Shown here: positions 47,188 to 55,946 of the stretch, piece by piece
Layout: every line of letters starts with the position of its first letter
How positions within the stretch are numbered: the first letter of the stretch is position 1
DNA from: Verrucomicrobiaceae bacterium
GTDB taxonomy: Bacteria; Verrucomicrobiota; Verrucomicrobiia; Verrucomicrobiales; Verrucomicrobiaceae
Direction: 5' to 3'
Assembly (NCBI GenBank): GCA_016713035.1
Contig: JADJPW010000010.1
Coordinates: 1-55,946 of the forward strand
DNA length: 55,946 bases
Made by a program: the position numbers and the translations under genes
The notes under the pieces: generated by a model
The model's input: the letters and a program-made list of their open reading frames with translations, nothing else
Database searches by the model: none
What the model was told of the DNA's origin: nothing

Positions 47188-49398
47188 TTATTTGTCGAAG
47201 AAGGACTGCTCTTCGGTATCCGCGACTTTGAGGTAACGGTAGTACACCTCGAGCTGGAGAGTGCAGAGGCACTGGCGGTAGATGTCATCTGCGGCGTCAC
47301 CGGCTGCGTAGTTCGGGCGGCCACGCTTGAAGGAGCCGTCTGGCTGCGCTGCGGAGAGGATCTGGGGAAGGAATTGCTGATTATAGAACTTCCACTCTTC
47401 ACCACCGACTTGGAAGAAGGCTTGGGTGTAGTAGTACCAGCAGTAGAGGTTGCAGTTCTTATTCCAATCGAGGGGCTCTGCGGCGAGGAAACTCATGGAG
47501 GAACTTGACAGCCTTCTTGGTGGAGGAGGATTTGTTCTTAGCCATGGTTTCGGTTGGCAGGATGCCGACGCCTGTGAGGGACCACTGATTGTAGTGGGCG
47601 TCGCGGTTGGCACCGCCGAAGCCGCCGTCTTTGGTTTGCATGCCTTCCATGTATTCCAGCATCTTTTGATACAGCCTTCGAGGCCGTCGATCTTGAGTTT
47701 GGTGTTTTTGGCGGCTTTGATGGCCTGGAACTGCCAGCCTACGACGGAGAGGTCATTCGCGCCTTTGTTATAGACGATTTTCTTTGCCACGTAGCCCCAG
47801 CCGCCTTTGGCGGACTGGTTTTCGATGATGATTTTGACGCCTTTTCAAAGGCCTCACGCATGCCGGGGAGGGGCTTGGCTCCGAGACGGGCCAGGGTGCC
47901 ATCTCGCCGAGTGCGTAGGTGGCGATGCCGTGCTCATAGGTGCCTGCGCCGCCTTGCCCGCCGCCCTGCCAGCCTTCAGTGATGAGGCCGTGGGGATTCT
48001 TTTTGCTGAGCTCGATGAGGTAGTTGATGCCTTTGAGGACGGTGTCGCCGTAGAAGGGGCTTTCGGGAGTCTCGCAGCGACCGAGGAAGCAGAGGAGGGA
48101 GAGGCCGGTCATCGCGGCTTTGTTTCCACGGCCCCAGGAGCCATCGGCGTTCTGTTTGTTTTTGAGCCATTCGAGGGAGGCACTCACGACAGCTTCGCAC
48201 TCAGGATTGCCGCCGGTTTGGCGGAGTTTTTCGAGACGCTCGGCTGGTGCGCAGCGGCTGCGCATGGAGGGAGGGAGTGCGGAGAAGCCGGAGGCTCCGC
48301 CGATGCCCATTCCTTTGCCGAAGCCACCGCCCATACCGCCGCCGCCGAAGCCGCCGCTGCTCATGGCACCGCCACCGACGGAGCTCATGGCATCCGGGAT
48401 GTCGAGAGAGTCAGGTGGGGCCTCTGGGAGGGAAATCTCGGCATTCACGCTAGTGGTGACGATTTTCTTCATCGGCGTGGTTTTGCTGATGGAGGAGCGT
48501 TTTTTCTGCTGGACCTTGTGCTGGAGGTCCTGGCTGGCCTGCTGGCCCTGCTGGGTGCCGCCACCGGGGAGGAAATCGACCTGTTTTTCGACCATTTGAT
48601 GGGCGACGACGATCAGGCCCATGGCGATAAGGATACCGGCATGGACAAGGATGGAGAAGCCGAGGGAGCCCGCTCGATTTTTTCCAAAGTGCGCATGAAG
48701 GCACTCTGCGGCTTGGATTCGAAGTGGTGGACGGCCTCTGGATGGAAAAGCTCCTCGGCAGGGATGGCGTGGACTTCCTCATGACCATGGGCGGAGTCAT
48801 CGGCGATAGCGACGGCTGCGACGACGGGTGCTGGAGCCTGCACTGCGGTTGCGACTGGGGCAGCGGGTGCCTTTGGCGCGGGTGCGGCGGGTGCTGCAGG
48901 TGCCTTTGGCGTGGGTGCGGAGGGTGATTTCGGGTCGGGCCGCAGGTTTGCCAGTAGGGGCGGATGCTGGGGCGGCAGGGGCAGGCGTCGCAGGAGCGGC
49001 TGATGGCGCGGGAGGCGGCATGACGGCCGGCATCGGCATGGTGCTCGGAGGTGGCATCATGCCAGGGTGCATCGGATAGCCCTGGGGATAACCGGGCATC
49101 TGCGGGGGTAGCCGTAGCCTGGTGGCATACCAAGGGCATCTGCGGCGGATAGCCCTGGGGGTGGCATGGGAGAAGCCCTGCGGCGGCATGGGGATAGCCC
49201 TGGGGGGTAGCCCTGCTGTGGCATGGGATAGCCTTGGGGATAACCCTGGGGGTAGCCTTGCATTTGCGGTGGGTAGCCCTGCGGCGGCATGTATCCCGGT
49301 GGCATCATGGGCTGGGTCGCTCCAGGATGCTGCGGATAGCCGGGAGGTACTGCTCCTGGCTGCTGCGGTGGCTGCTGATTGGGGTCCGGATTACTCAT
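47188..49398 (-). CDS. TonB-like transducer with squalene-cyclase-type toroid, many frameshifts
   Basis: One gene of about 735 residues is reconstructed from several frames. N-terminus: MSNPDPNQQPPQQPG then many PxGYP units, a Pro/Gln/Gly/Tyr-rich disordered segment, then an Ala/Pro-rich segment. Next is MRTLEKIERAGSLGFSILVH and a membrane helix (AGILIAMGLIVVAHQMVEKQ) that resembles a TonB-type anchor. A Gln-rich and Gly-rich linker follows (GGGGMGGGFGKGMG). The C-terminal half has alpha/alpha-toroid motifs: WLKNKQNADGSWG, MQTKDGGFGGANRD, LSAAQPDGSFKRG (QxxDGSWG repeats), as in prenyltransferases and squalene oxidase-like proteins. Located at the end of an ExbB/ExbD operon, it probably acts in the envelope. 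At least six frame changes are needed. Confidence 0.72.
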
Positions 49399-49501
49399 AA
49401 AAGGATAGTCGTGCTGATGCGGGTTGCAGGGGAAACACTCGCGGGTTGGGCGTTTCTTGGGGTAAAAGAGAAACTTTTTTCAGTCCGGTGTTCAGGAATA
49501 A

Positions 49502-49989
49502 TTAGAATCCAGCGTCGCTGCCGACGGTGAAGGTGACATTTGCGACCTTGGCGATGGCGAGGGAGTTCAGCACGTCGATGACGCGCTCGTATTTGGCCTG
49601 CTCCTCAGCCTCGATGGTGACGATGACTTTGGCGTTGCGGTTGTCAGCCTCCTGTTTCAGGCGCTTGAGCGTCGCGGTCATGTTGGGAGCTTGTCGGCTC
49701 GGGCGGGACGGGGCGGGCAGGGGAGGATTGTCGAATTCCTCTTCGTTCATGAGGACGATGCCGGATTCCTCGATGTTGATGATGATTTCATCAGGCATCT
49801 CCGTGGGGCATCGGCGCTGGCGGGGCTATGCCTGGGAGCTGGCTTTGGGCTCCATTTCTTTCTTCTGGGAGCCAGCCATGACCATGAAGAAGAGCATGAT
49901 GACGAAGACGACGTCGATCATGGGGGCGATCTGAAGCCGAGAGCACCACTATCGTGCTCGATCTGGCGGTGTTTTCCGGGGGCGGACAT
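49502..49989 (-). CDS. ExbD/TolR-family proton-channel protein (second copy), one frameshift
   Basis: This protein of about 162 residues starts MSAPGKHRQIEH. The membrane segment follows the family motif QIAPMIDVVFVIMLFFMVM, with the proton-coupled aspartate in MIDV. After a frameshift near 49810-49840 the periplasmic domain continues DEIIINIEESGIVLMNEEEFD and ends KVANVTFTVGSDAGF. It follows the first ExbD gene by only 6 bases. Together with ExbB it would form a proton-driven motor in the inner membrane. Confidence 0.85.
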
Positions 49990-49995
49990 GGATTT

Positions 49996-50430
49996 TTACT
50001 GGTTGAGGGCTGAAAAGGAAATGTCGTCGATGCCGGCCTGGGCGACCATGGCCATGACGCGTTGGATTTCGACGGCGGGGAGGGCTTTATCACCGCGGAT
50101 GATGACGCGGTAGGTGGGGACTTTTTCTTTGTAGCCGCGCAGGATGTCAGATAGGGAGTCGAGCTCTGCAAAGGGCTTGTCCTGATACATGATGACCGAC
50201 TGCTGGCGTTTGTTATCCCAGCGGACGTTGACGATGGCCTCGTTCGTCATGTCCTTCTCCTTCTTTTTAGCCGCACCAGCGATGGGCGGAGTGATCTCCT
50301 TGTCGATCTTGGCCACCTGAGAGGAGGTGATCGACATGAAGAAGATGAGTAGTACGAGGAGAACGTCAATCATCGGAGCGATTTGAAACTCCGGTTCGCC
50401 TGATTCCATGCTGCCGCCGCCGCCGCCCAT
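49996..50430 (-). CDS. ExbD/TolR-family proton-channel protein (first copy)
   Basis: This intact 144-residue protein has a cytoplasmic Gly-rich start (MGGGGGSMESG), the motif FQIAPMIDVLLVLLIFFMSIT with the conserved aspartate in MIDV, and a periplasmic domain ending KALPAVEIQRVMAMVAQAGIDDISFSALNQ, typical of ExbD/TolR. It lies between ExbB and the second ExbD. Two ExbD types in one operon suggest a heteromeric motor, as in several PVC and delta-proteobacterial systems. Confidence 0.92.
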   Translation of the reverse strand: MGGGGGSMESGEPEFQIAPMIDVLLVLLIFFMSITSSQVAKIDKEITPPIAGAAKKKEKDMTNEAIVNVRWDNKRQQSVIMYQDKPFAELDSLSDILRGYKEKVPTYRVIIRGDKALPAVEIQRVMAMVAQAGIDDISFSALNQ

Positions 50431-50514
50431 ATTGGTATAAAAGTTAGTGGTTTAAAAAGTGAGAGATAAATGGGGAGCGGTGGTTCTGAGGCCACCGCCC
50501 CCGCTCGTTGAATA

Positions 50515-51356
50515 CTAAAAGATCAAACTCAGGCTGCCGCAGGTGTCGCGGGTGTTCACCACCACCTGCGACCCAGTTTGGCACAGCGGCGTAGAATTCT
50601 TCCTCGCCGACGTGGGCACCTTTCAGGTGATCATAAGGCATTTTGCGGAAGAGGGCGGAGACGACTTCTTGGAGCACGCCCATGCCGCCCTGGAGGCGGT
50701 TACGCAGGAAGTAGAACACGAGGAAGGCAGGAACGGCGATGACCAGACCCGTGGCAGTAGCGACGAGCACCTCACCGATGTGGCCAAGAGAGCACCCACG
50801 TCGGAGGCACCAGATTTGCCCAACTCGGCGAACGCGCCTTTCATACCAGCCACCGCCGATCAGACCGATCATGGGGAGTGCAGACCCCGATAACGGAGAG
50901 GTAGTTGATGCGGGTCTGGATGGTGGCGTTGACTTTATTGATCTCGCTGAACATCGCGGCGTCCACGGCATCGTGGCCGTCACCGGCGAAGCTGAGGCAG
51001 ACGCGAGAGACGTCACTAAAGGGGGAGGCATTGCTCTTGGCGAACTGGTAGGCTCCGACGTAGTCACCACCACGGAAGAGGTCCTGCATTTGGGCGACTT
51101 GGGCTGGAGGAGCCACTTTCTTGGCACCGGTGCGGCCCCAGAGATCCACAGTGAGCCAGACCATGACGATCGAGCAGATGAGCAGCGGTATACGACCCAA
51201 CCACCCTGGACGAAGAGCGTGATGAGGAGTCTCCTTCTGGATGTGCCTCAGCGGCGGCTGCCCGGCAGCCTCCTGGGCGGAGGCGAGACCGGTCATGGCT
51301 GTGAGGGCCAGAAGTGGGAGGTAGCGGACGAGGCTGTGACGGTGGGGGCTGGTCAT
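50515..51356 (-). CDS. MotA/TolQ/ExbB-family proton-channel protein, frameshifted
   Basis: This protein of about 280 residues has an N-terminal signal-like sequence (LLALTAMTGLASAQ), as seen in several PVC ExbB proteins, and a helix LLICSIVMVWLTVDLW. The TolQ/ExbB core follows across frames: NYLSVIGVCTP, PMIGLIG, MKGAFAELGKSG, LGHIGEVLVATATGLVIAVPAFLVFYFLRNRL. The end most likely reads NTRDTCGSLSLIF before a TAG at 50515-50517. Two or three indels are needed, near 50560, 50810 and 50880. It forms the channel and motor with the two ExbD proteins. Confidence 0.85.
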
Positions 51357-51408
51357 GGTATTAGCAGGGTGGAGGTGCATCATGGGGTATTGGTTGGAAA
51401 ATGTGGAG

Positions 51409-52423
51409 CTATTTTTTCGCTTCGGTGCTGGATTTCGCGGCATCTGCGGCTGGGGCGGGGCCGCGGCGGGCTTTGCGGCGTCTGGGGGGGCTTTGTTCAG
51501 CGGCAGGTTTTGCGCCTTCAGCAGGCTTTTCGCCCTCTTTGGCATCGCCTTCTTTCTTGGCGGGTTTCTTGATCTTCCATTTTTCATGCCAGCGATGGAG
51601 GCTTTCTCCTTGGTGGCACGCTCGGCGATCTGGGAGCCGGGGTAGCTTTCGATCAGGCGGCTGAAAAGGATGCTGGCGTCTTCGTAGCGCTTCATTTTGA
51701 CCAGCATGGTGGCGGCCTGGAGCTCTGCCTCCGGCACACGCTGCACCTGGGAGCCGTAAAAGACGGGATGCGCAGGTAGGCGAGCAGGGCTTTTCCCACT
51801 CTTTCTTCTTCACATGCACATCGGCGATGATGTTCCAGATGGAGGCTCCGATGGCGCTGTCATCGGTCCTCTTTGAGATGCCTCTGCCTCGCTGACGATG
51901 GTGATGTAGTCGCTGGTGGTCTGGCGGTCGATATCGAGCTGGATGATGCGCAGACGCATCTTGGGCATCGGTGAGTCTTCAGCAAGCGTGCAGAGGGCAT
52001 GAGCTTGATCCACATCATCGAATTTTCCGCCGCTGTTGAGGGCCTCGATGTAGGCGAAAAGATGTCCACATACAGTTTCCTTCGACTTCCTGGAAGTGCT
52101 CCAAAGAAGGGCCTTGCCCCTTCGCCAGCACGGCGATGGCCTCTTCTTCGACTTTGCCTTTGGCGAGGAGATCGGACGGATCGGTCAATTCTGCCGGGTA
52201 TGGCCACCCAGGGATTCGATATTGGCCCGCATGATTTCGGAGGTGGCTGTGGCCTCGCCGATCTCGGTGGTGCGGGTGATTTTCCCCCTCGAGTGACGGA
52301 GAACTCATTGGCGAAGACTTTACTGCCATCCTTCAGCACGATGGCCTGCGCAGAGGCAGAGCCTGCCGCGAGGAGGCTGAGGACGGAGACTGTGAAAATG
52401 GCGAGGAGGCGCTCATCGGTCAA
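51409..52423 (-). CDS. Exported TPR-type protein, frameshifted
   Basis: This protein of about 335 residues starts MTDERLLAIFTVSVLSLLAAGSA, a signal peptide. A short beta module (IVLKDGSKVFANEFSVTRGGK) precedes an EEAIAVLAKGQGPSLEHF region and TPR-like helices (AELQAATMLVKMKRYEDASILFSRLIESYPGSQIA). The C-terminus is Lys/Ala/Pro-rich. At least four frame changes occur. It lies 52 bases upstream of the ExbB gene and 42 bases downstream of the large TPR gene, so it is part of the same operon. A periplasmic scaffold role is inferred, comparable with the coiled-coil and TPR partners of Tol-Pal. Confidence 0.7.
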
Positions 52424-52465
52424 AAAAGGGGCAAAAAAAAGTGGCTTTAGGGTCGTTGAGGCGGT

Positions 52466-55408
52466 TTAGAGCGTGGAGAGGAGTTTATCGATCTCTTTCA
52501 TTTCGGGCAGTTCCTGGAAGTCTTTGCGGTTTTTGGCCTCCTGGAGGGTATTTCGGGCCTCCTCCTTCTTGTTGAAGGCGATGAAGGACTTTGCGGAGCC
52601 GACGTAGGCGAGGAGCATTTTGCGTTCCAGCGCTGATGGGCCAAAAGACACGCTGATAGGGTGGCGATGGCGGCCTCGTGCTTATTCGTCCAGCTTCGAT
52701 GTCGCCGAGCATGCGCAGGGCATTGGCAGTGCGGCTCACCGCGCCATTCCTTTGTCTGGGCGATCTGTTCGTAGAGCTTCTCCGCATCGTCATACTTTTT
52801 TGAGCTTAAAGGTTGGCCTTCCGCGAAGTTGCCCTGCGTGGCCTGGAGGATGTAAGCACTGCCTTGGTATCGCTGGCGGCTTTGAAGAGTTCCAGCGCCT
52901 TGTCGTTGTGGCCTTTTTCGTATTCGATTTCTGCGAGGCAGACAGGAACCATCAGAGTATTCGGTGTCTTTGAAGAGGGTCACAGGCGGACGTGTAGCAG
53001 GCCGTAGCCCTTGTCGAAGTCGCCCTCGGCGTATTGTCACCCACGGTAGCCAGTAGTATCGGGCTGAGGTCGATGGGGTTGGCCACTTCGACGAGGATGT
53101 TGAAAAACTTACTCTCCTCGTCCGCGAGCTTCTTTTCGCCAGCTGCCGGTCTTGGCAAAGAGGATAGCGGCATCTGCGAGGTGCCGTTGTTGTTCTTTTG
53201 GCGGGGCGAGGAGGTCTTCGAGCTTCTTTCCACTTCCTCGAAGGGCTGCTCATACTCGCGCACGCGGGGCCGGCTGCCGCTGCGGGGCTGGCGCGGGCTC
53301 GGCGGCTTCGCGGGGCGGGCATCGGTGGCAGCGGCGGCTGCTGCCGGGGCGGGCACGGCGGCGCTTCAGGCGACGACTTCCACGAGCCTGCCGGATGAGG
53401 CCTCGACCTGCTGATTGGCAGGGTTGGAGATGTTGTTCGCTGCATGCTCGAGAGCAGTTTTCGGCCCCTGGGCTTCCTGGTCCTTGATGTGCGAGCGGTT
53501 GATCCACAGGATCGCCTTGAGGATTGGCCCTCGTTATTCTTCGTGGGTGTTGTAGTATTTTTGCCACATGTCCGGCGAGTTTCTTCCACTCATTTGATCC
53601 GAACAAGTGCAGAGGCCGGTCACTTGGTCCAGGGCGTAATTGGCACGTCATCGGTCTTGGCCTTGTCCTAGCGAGTCCCGAACTGCTCCATCGCCTTCTC
53701 CCAGTCATTCTTCTGGTTGTAGATGTCACCCATCAGCGCATGCAATTCCGGCCCGATGTTTTGATCATTCGGGTGCTCTGAGCGAGTTTGATCAGGCCTC
53801 CAGCGCATTGTCTTTTTGCCTTCCTGAAGGTGATGATGTCAAGCGATACTGCATCGCAGATGTAGAGTTTTGGGGTTGGCCTCCCGATGTAGTTTTCGAG
53901 GGCCTTCATGACGTTCTTGTACATCGTTCTGGTAGAAGTAGCTCAGAGCGATGCGGTATAGAGCCTCATCTTTATAGAGCGCTGTCTTTATTCTCTGCGA
54001 TGAGGACTCCAGCAGGGGCGCGGTCCCTGAGTCAAAGCGCTGCAATCCGAAGAGCACGATGCCATTCGAGGAAGCGCAGACGCTCTTTGTCTGCTTTCGG
54101 GAAGTTCGCTTTGTTGAAGGCGGTATTCGCTTCTTCGAGCTTGGCCATTCTGGTAGGCGAGCCTGCGCATATCTCGGAGAGATAGCAAATCTGATCGCTA
54201 TCAGGGAAGGTGTCGATGAACTTACGCACAGCTCACGGGCCTCTTTGATGCGCTTGAGGTTCGCATTGACCATGATGAGGCCAGACATGGCATTTATCAC
54301 GCTGGGGGAATTCTTGTAGTCATCCACGATGGTGTTGAAGGCCAGGATGGATCGCCAGAGGCGGCTCGGGTCACCGGGCTGGCTCCTCAGCAGGAGGCTG
54401 GCCCATCTCAAAGTAGCTACTGGCCCAGGCGGTAGTAGAGGGAGGCATCGCAATCCGAGCGCTTCTCGATCTCGGCGAGGATGTCTTGTTGGCCCTGGAG
54501 CTTGGTCTCCAATTCCACCTTCTGATCACCTGCTTTGGTGACTTTTAGACGAGCTTCAGATTTTCGCGAACCTGTTCCTTCTGAATGCGGCTGATCTCAC
54601 TCTTGCGGCGAACGAGTGGTAGGCGGCCAGCGCTTCCCTGAATGCCTTTCTCCATCATCTCATCCCCGAGCTGGAGGTAGATGTTGTTCATCTGGGCGAT
54701 ATTGTTTGCCGCCGGAGGCAAAGTTGCGCACCTTGTCCATCAGGGCGCTGGCCTCTTTCGAGCTTCCCGGTGCTCACATAGAGCTGGGAGGCCATCACGG
54801 CAGCCTGATCTGACTCAGGGCTACGACACCATCCGCCACCACTGCGCTGAGGATCGCAGCGCCTCGTCCAGCTTGTTCTCCGTCTCCTGTAATAATCAGC
54901 GATGACCAGACCTGCCCCGCCTTTTTCTCGGGGACTTGCTGACGACTTCTTTCAGCGTCTCCACGCCTTTATCGCCCTGCTTGCTCTTGATGCGGCTGCG
55001 GCCCAGGGCCAGGCACGTCGATGATGCTCACCCTCGGGGAACTCCTTTAGATAAGTCTCCAGGAGCCTCGGATCGCCTTTCGCGTAGTCATTGAGATTGA
55101 AGTAGCAGGCACCTGCGCGTAGAGGATGCCCTCAAAGGGCTTGTTGTTCAGATTCTTTCTTCCTCCCCATTAGGGCGCATTTTGGAGAGCGCCCGATACT
55201 TGGCTCCAGTCGAAGAGTTTCACCGCTTCGTTCATCAATTAGCTGTCGGTCTCATCCGCTTTGTTCAGTGCCGCCAGGGAGCGTGGCGGGGGCACCACAG
55301 TGCCGCTGGTGGTGCTCCAGGCGCGGGCCGGTGGCGAGTAGGGGCTGGCCGACGGCACTTGCTGAGGCTCGTGACGGCGAGAACGCGAGGGTGAGGCGTG
55401 GTCTTCAT
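52466..55408 (-). CDS. Large exported TPR protein, many frameshifts
   Basis: The best reconstruction is one protein of about 970 residues starting at the ATG at 55408 (MKTTPHPRVLAVTSL, probably a signal peptide). TPR-type pairs are visible in many short frames: GDPRLLETYLKEFPEGEH, YFYQNDVQ, DKPFAE-type acidic turns, EMKEIDKLLSTL at the end, ERKMLLAYVGSAKSFIAFNKKEEARNTLQEAKNRKDF. More than ten indels break it, the densest damage in the window. The regular spacing of helices and the operon position ahead of ExbB support a single periplasmic TPR scaffold. Individual repeats cannot be counted reliably. Confidence 0.6.
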
Positions 55409-55588
55409 ACGTGGAATTGAGGGAGATTAATAGGGGGAAGGGAACTTTAACCGACTGCTAATGAGCGCGGGAACGCCCTTGTTCTACAACTGGGAATCGG
55501 GAGGCCGAGACAGCAGTGAGGTCTTTTGTCACTTAAAAATGCTGAAGGATCGAAGAAGGGCTGCTTCAATATGCTCATCTAGGGCAAT
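55409..55588. other. Intergenic region upstream of the Exb operon
   Basis: No convincing gene, RNA or terminator was seen in these 180 bases. The stretch directly before the ATG at 55408 (purine-rich on the minus strand only in part) should contain the operon promoter, but no clear -10/-35 pair was found. Confidence 0.4.
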
Positions 55589-55946
55589 TTAAGAGGCCGG
55601 ACCCGCTCGGCACACGTTACAAATTTCCTCCCATCCGCCATCACGCGTGGAATTCCAGTGCGCATCATCCACTATTTTTGGCAAACCCGGCATTGGTGAA
55701 GGCTGCCCCCCCCAGGAGCCTGCGCCCACTGGTGCTGCCTCGATCCGCCACCTTCTTGTGGCGTAGGCGTTATCCAAATAAAATCGGCCGAAGGCGACCG
55801 GGAGTTCGGCGTCCTGGGATCCACCAGCAGCCGGGTAAAGTTCTCCACACTGAAAGGCGTGAATCCCCACTGCACTGACCAGGCGATCCATTCACCCTTG
55901 CCGGAAGGATGAAAAGCAGCAGCAGTTCCTCATTCGGATACAGCAC
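55589..55946 (-). CDS. Unidentified partial, frameshifted reading frame at the contig edge
   Basis: On the minus strand, entering from the right edge, two frames carry VQWGFTPFSVENFTRLLVD and PTPQEGGGSRQHQWAQAPGG. Codon use looks protein-like, and a bias in favour of a coding region exists, but no family is recognised. It is probably the 3' part of another gene with indels. It ends before about 55589. Confidence 0.3.

Noticed and set aside
47807..48784. Plus-strand frame of 325 codons opposite the toroid gene
   Set aside because: The minus strand has clear toroid motifs; the plus frame is Ala/Glu/Gly-rich without domains.

Overview
The window looks like a high-GC contig from a member of the Verrucomicrobiota (Verrucomicrobiaceae/Prosthecobacter-like). 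The reasons are a TAT-type DUF1501 protein, a sialidase-like hydrolase, many secreted proteins ending in the 'YTIQYSSDLVNW' type module, an ECF sigma factor paired with a large Ser/Thr kinase, and pseudopilin-type modules typical of the PVC group. No rRNA, tRNA, CRISPR array or transposase was recognised. Reading frames are broken repeatedly: single frameshifts occur across the middle, and they become very dense in the first ~5 kb and the last ~9 kb. Because conserved protein continues in another frame after each break, most are read here as sequencing errors at poorly covered contig ends rather than decayed genes. Broken genes are therefore given as one feature spanning all frames.

Region by region. 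1-5 kb (+): end of acetyl-CoA synthetase with a strong terminator, a MIP channel, a DUF1501 protein, a rhamnogalacturonan-acetylesterase-like SGNH hydrolase and a sialidase-like protein. 5-6.4 kb (+): a Ser/Thr kinase and a receiver domain, possibly one protein. 6.4-8.6 kb (-): a membrane-anchored helix-hairpin-helix protein and a BON/OmpA envelope protein. 8.7-9.7 kb (+): a PfkB sugar kinase. 9.8-23.5 kb (mostly -): exported and surface proteins, dominated by a ~2,200-residue fibro-slime/RHS giant, plus a rearranged patch near 13.4 kb. 23.5-27.7 kb: a 1,116-residue Ser/Thr kinase divergent from an ECF sigma factor. 27.8-31.3 kb (-): an exported protein ending in five tandem pseudopilin-like modules.

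31.5-40 kb is the most defence-like stretch: a 1,772-residue calcineurin-phosphoesterase/NACHT/pentapeptide/WD40 protein, a PIN-type toxin-antitoxin pair, menB, and a DUF234-type ATPase with a promoter that implies leaderless translation. 40-47 kb: aldo/keto reductase, a signal peptidase I homologue lacking the usual serine, creatininase-family amidohydrolase, SGNH hydrolase, a sodium:solute symporter with an overlapping 43-residue membrane protein, a ferredoxin, and a membrane-anchored unknown.

47-55.4 kb (-) is one operon: large TPR protein, exported TPR protein, ExbB, ExbD, ExbD, then a protein with a Pro/Gln/Gly/Tyr-rich N-terminus, a TonB-like membrane anchor and a squalene-cyclase-type toroid, closed by a strong terminator. 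It looks like a proton-driven envelope machine with an unusual transducer. The most noteworthy items are the NACHT protein, the pseudopilin-module array, the Exb/toroid operon and the fibro-slime/RHS giant.
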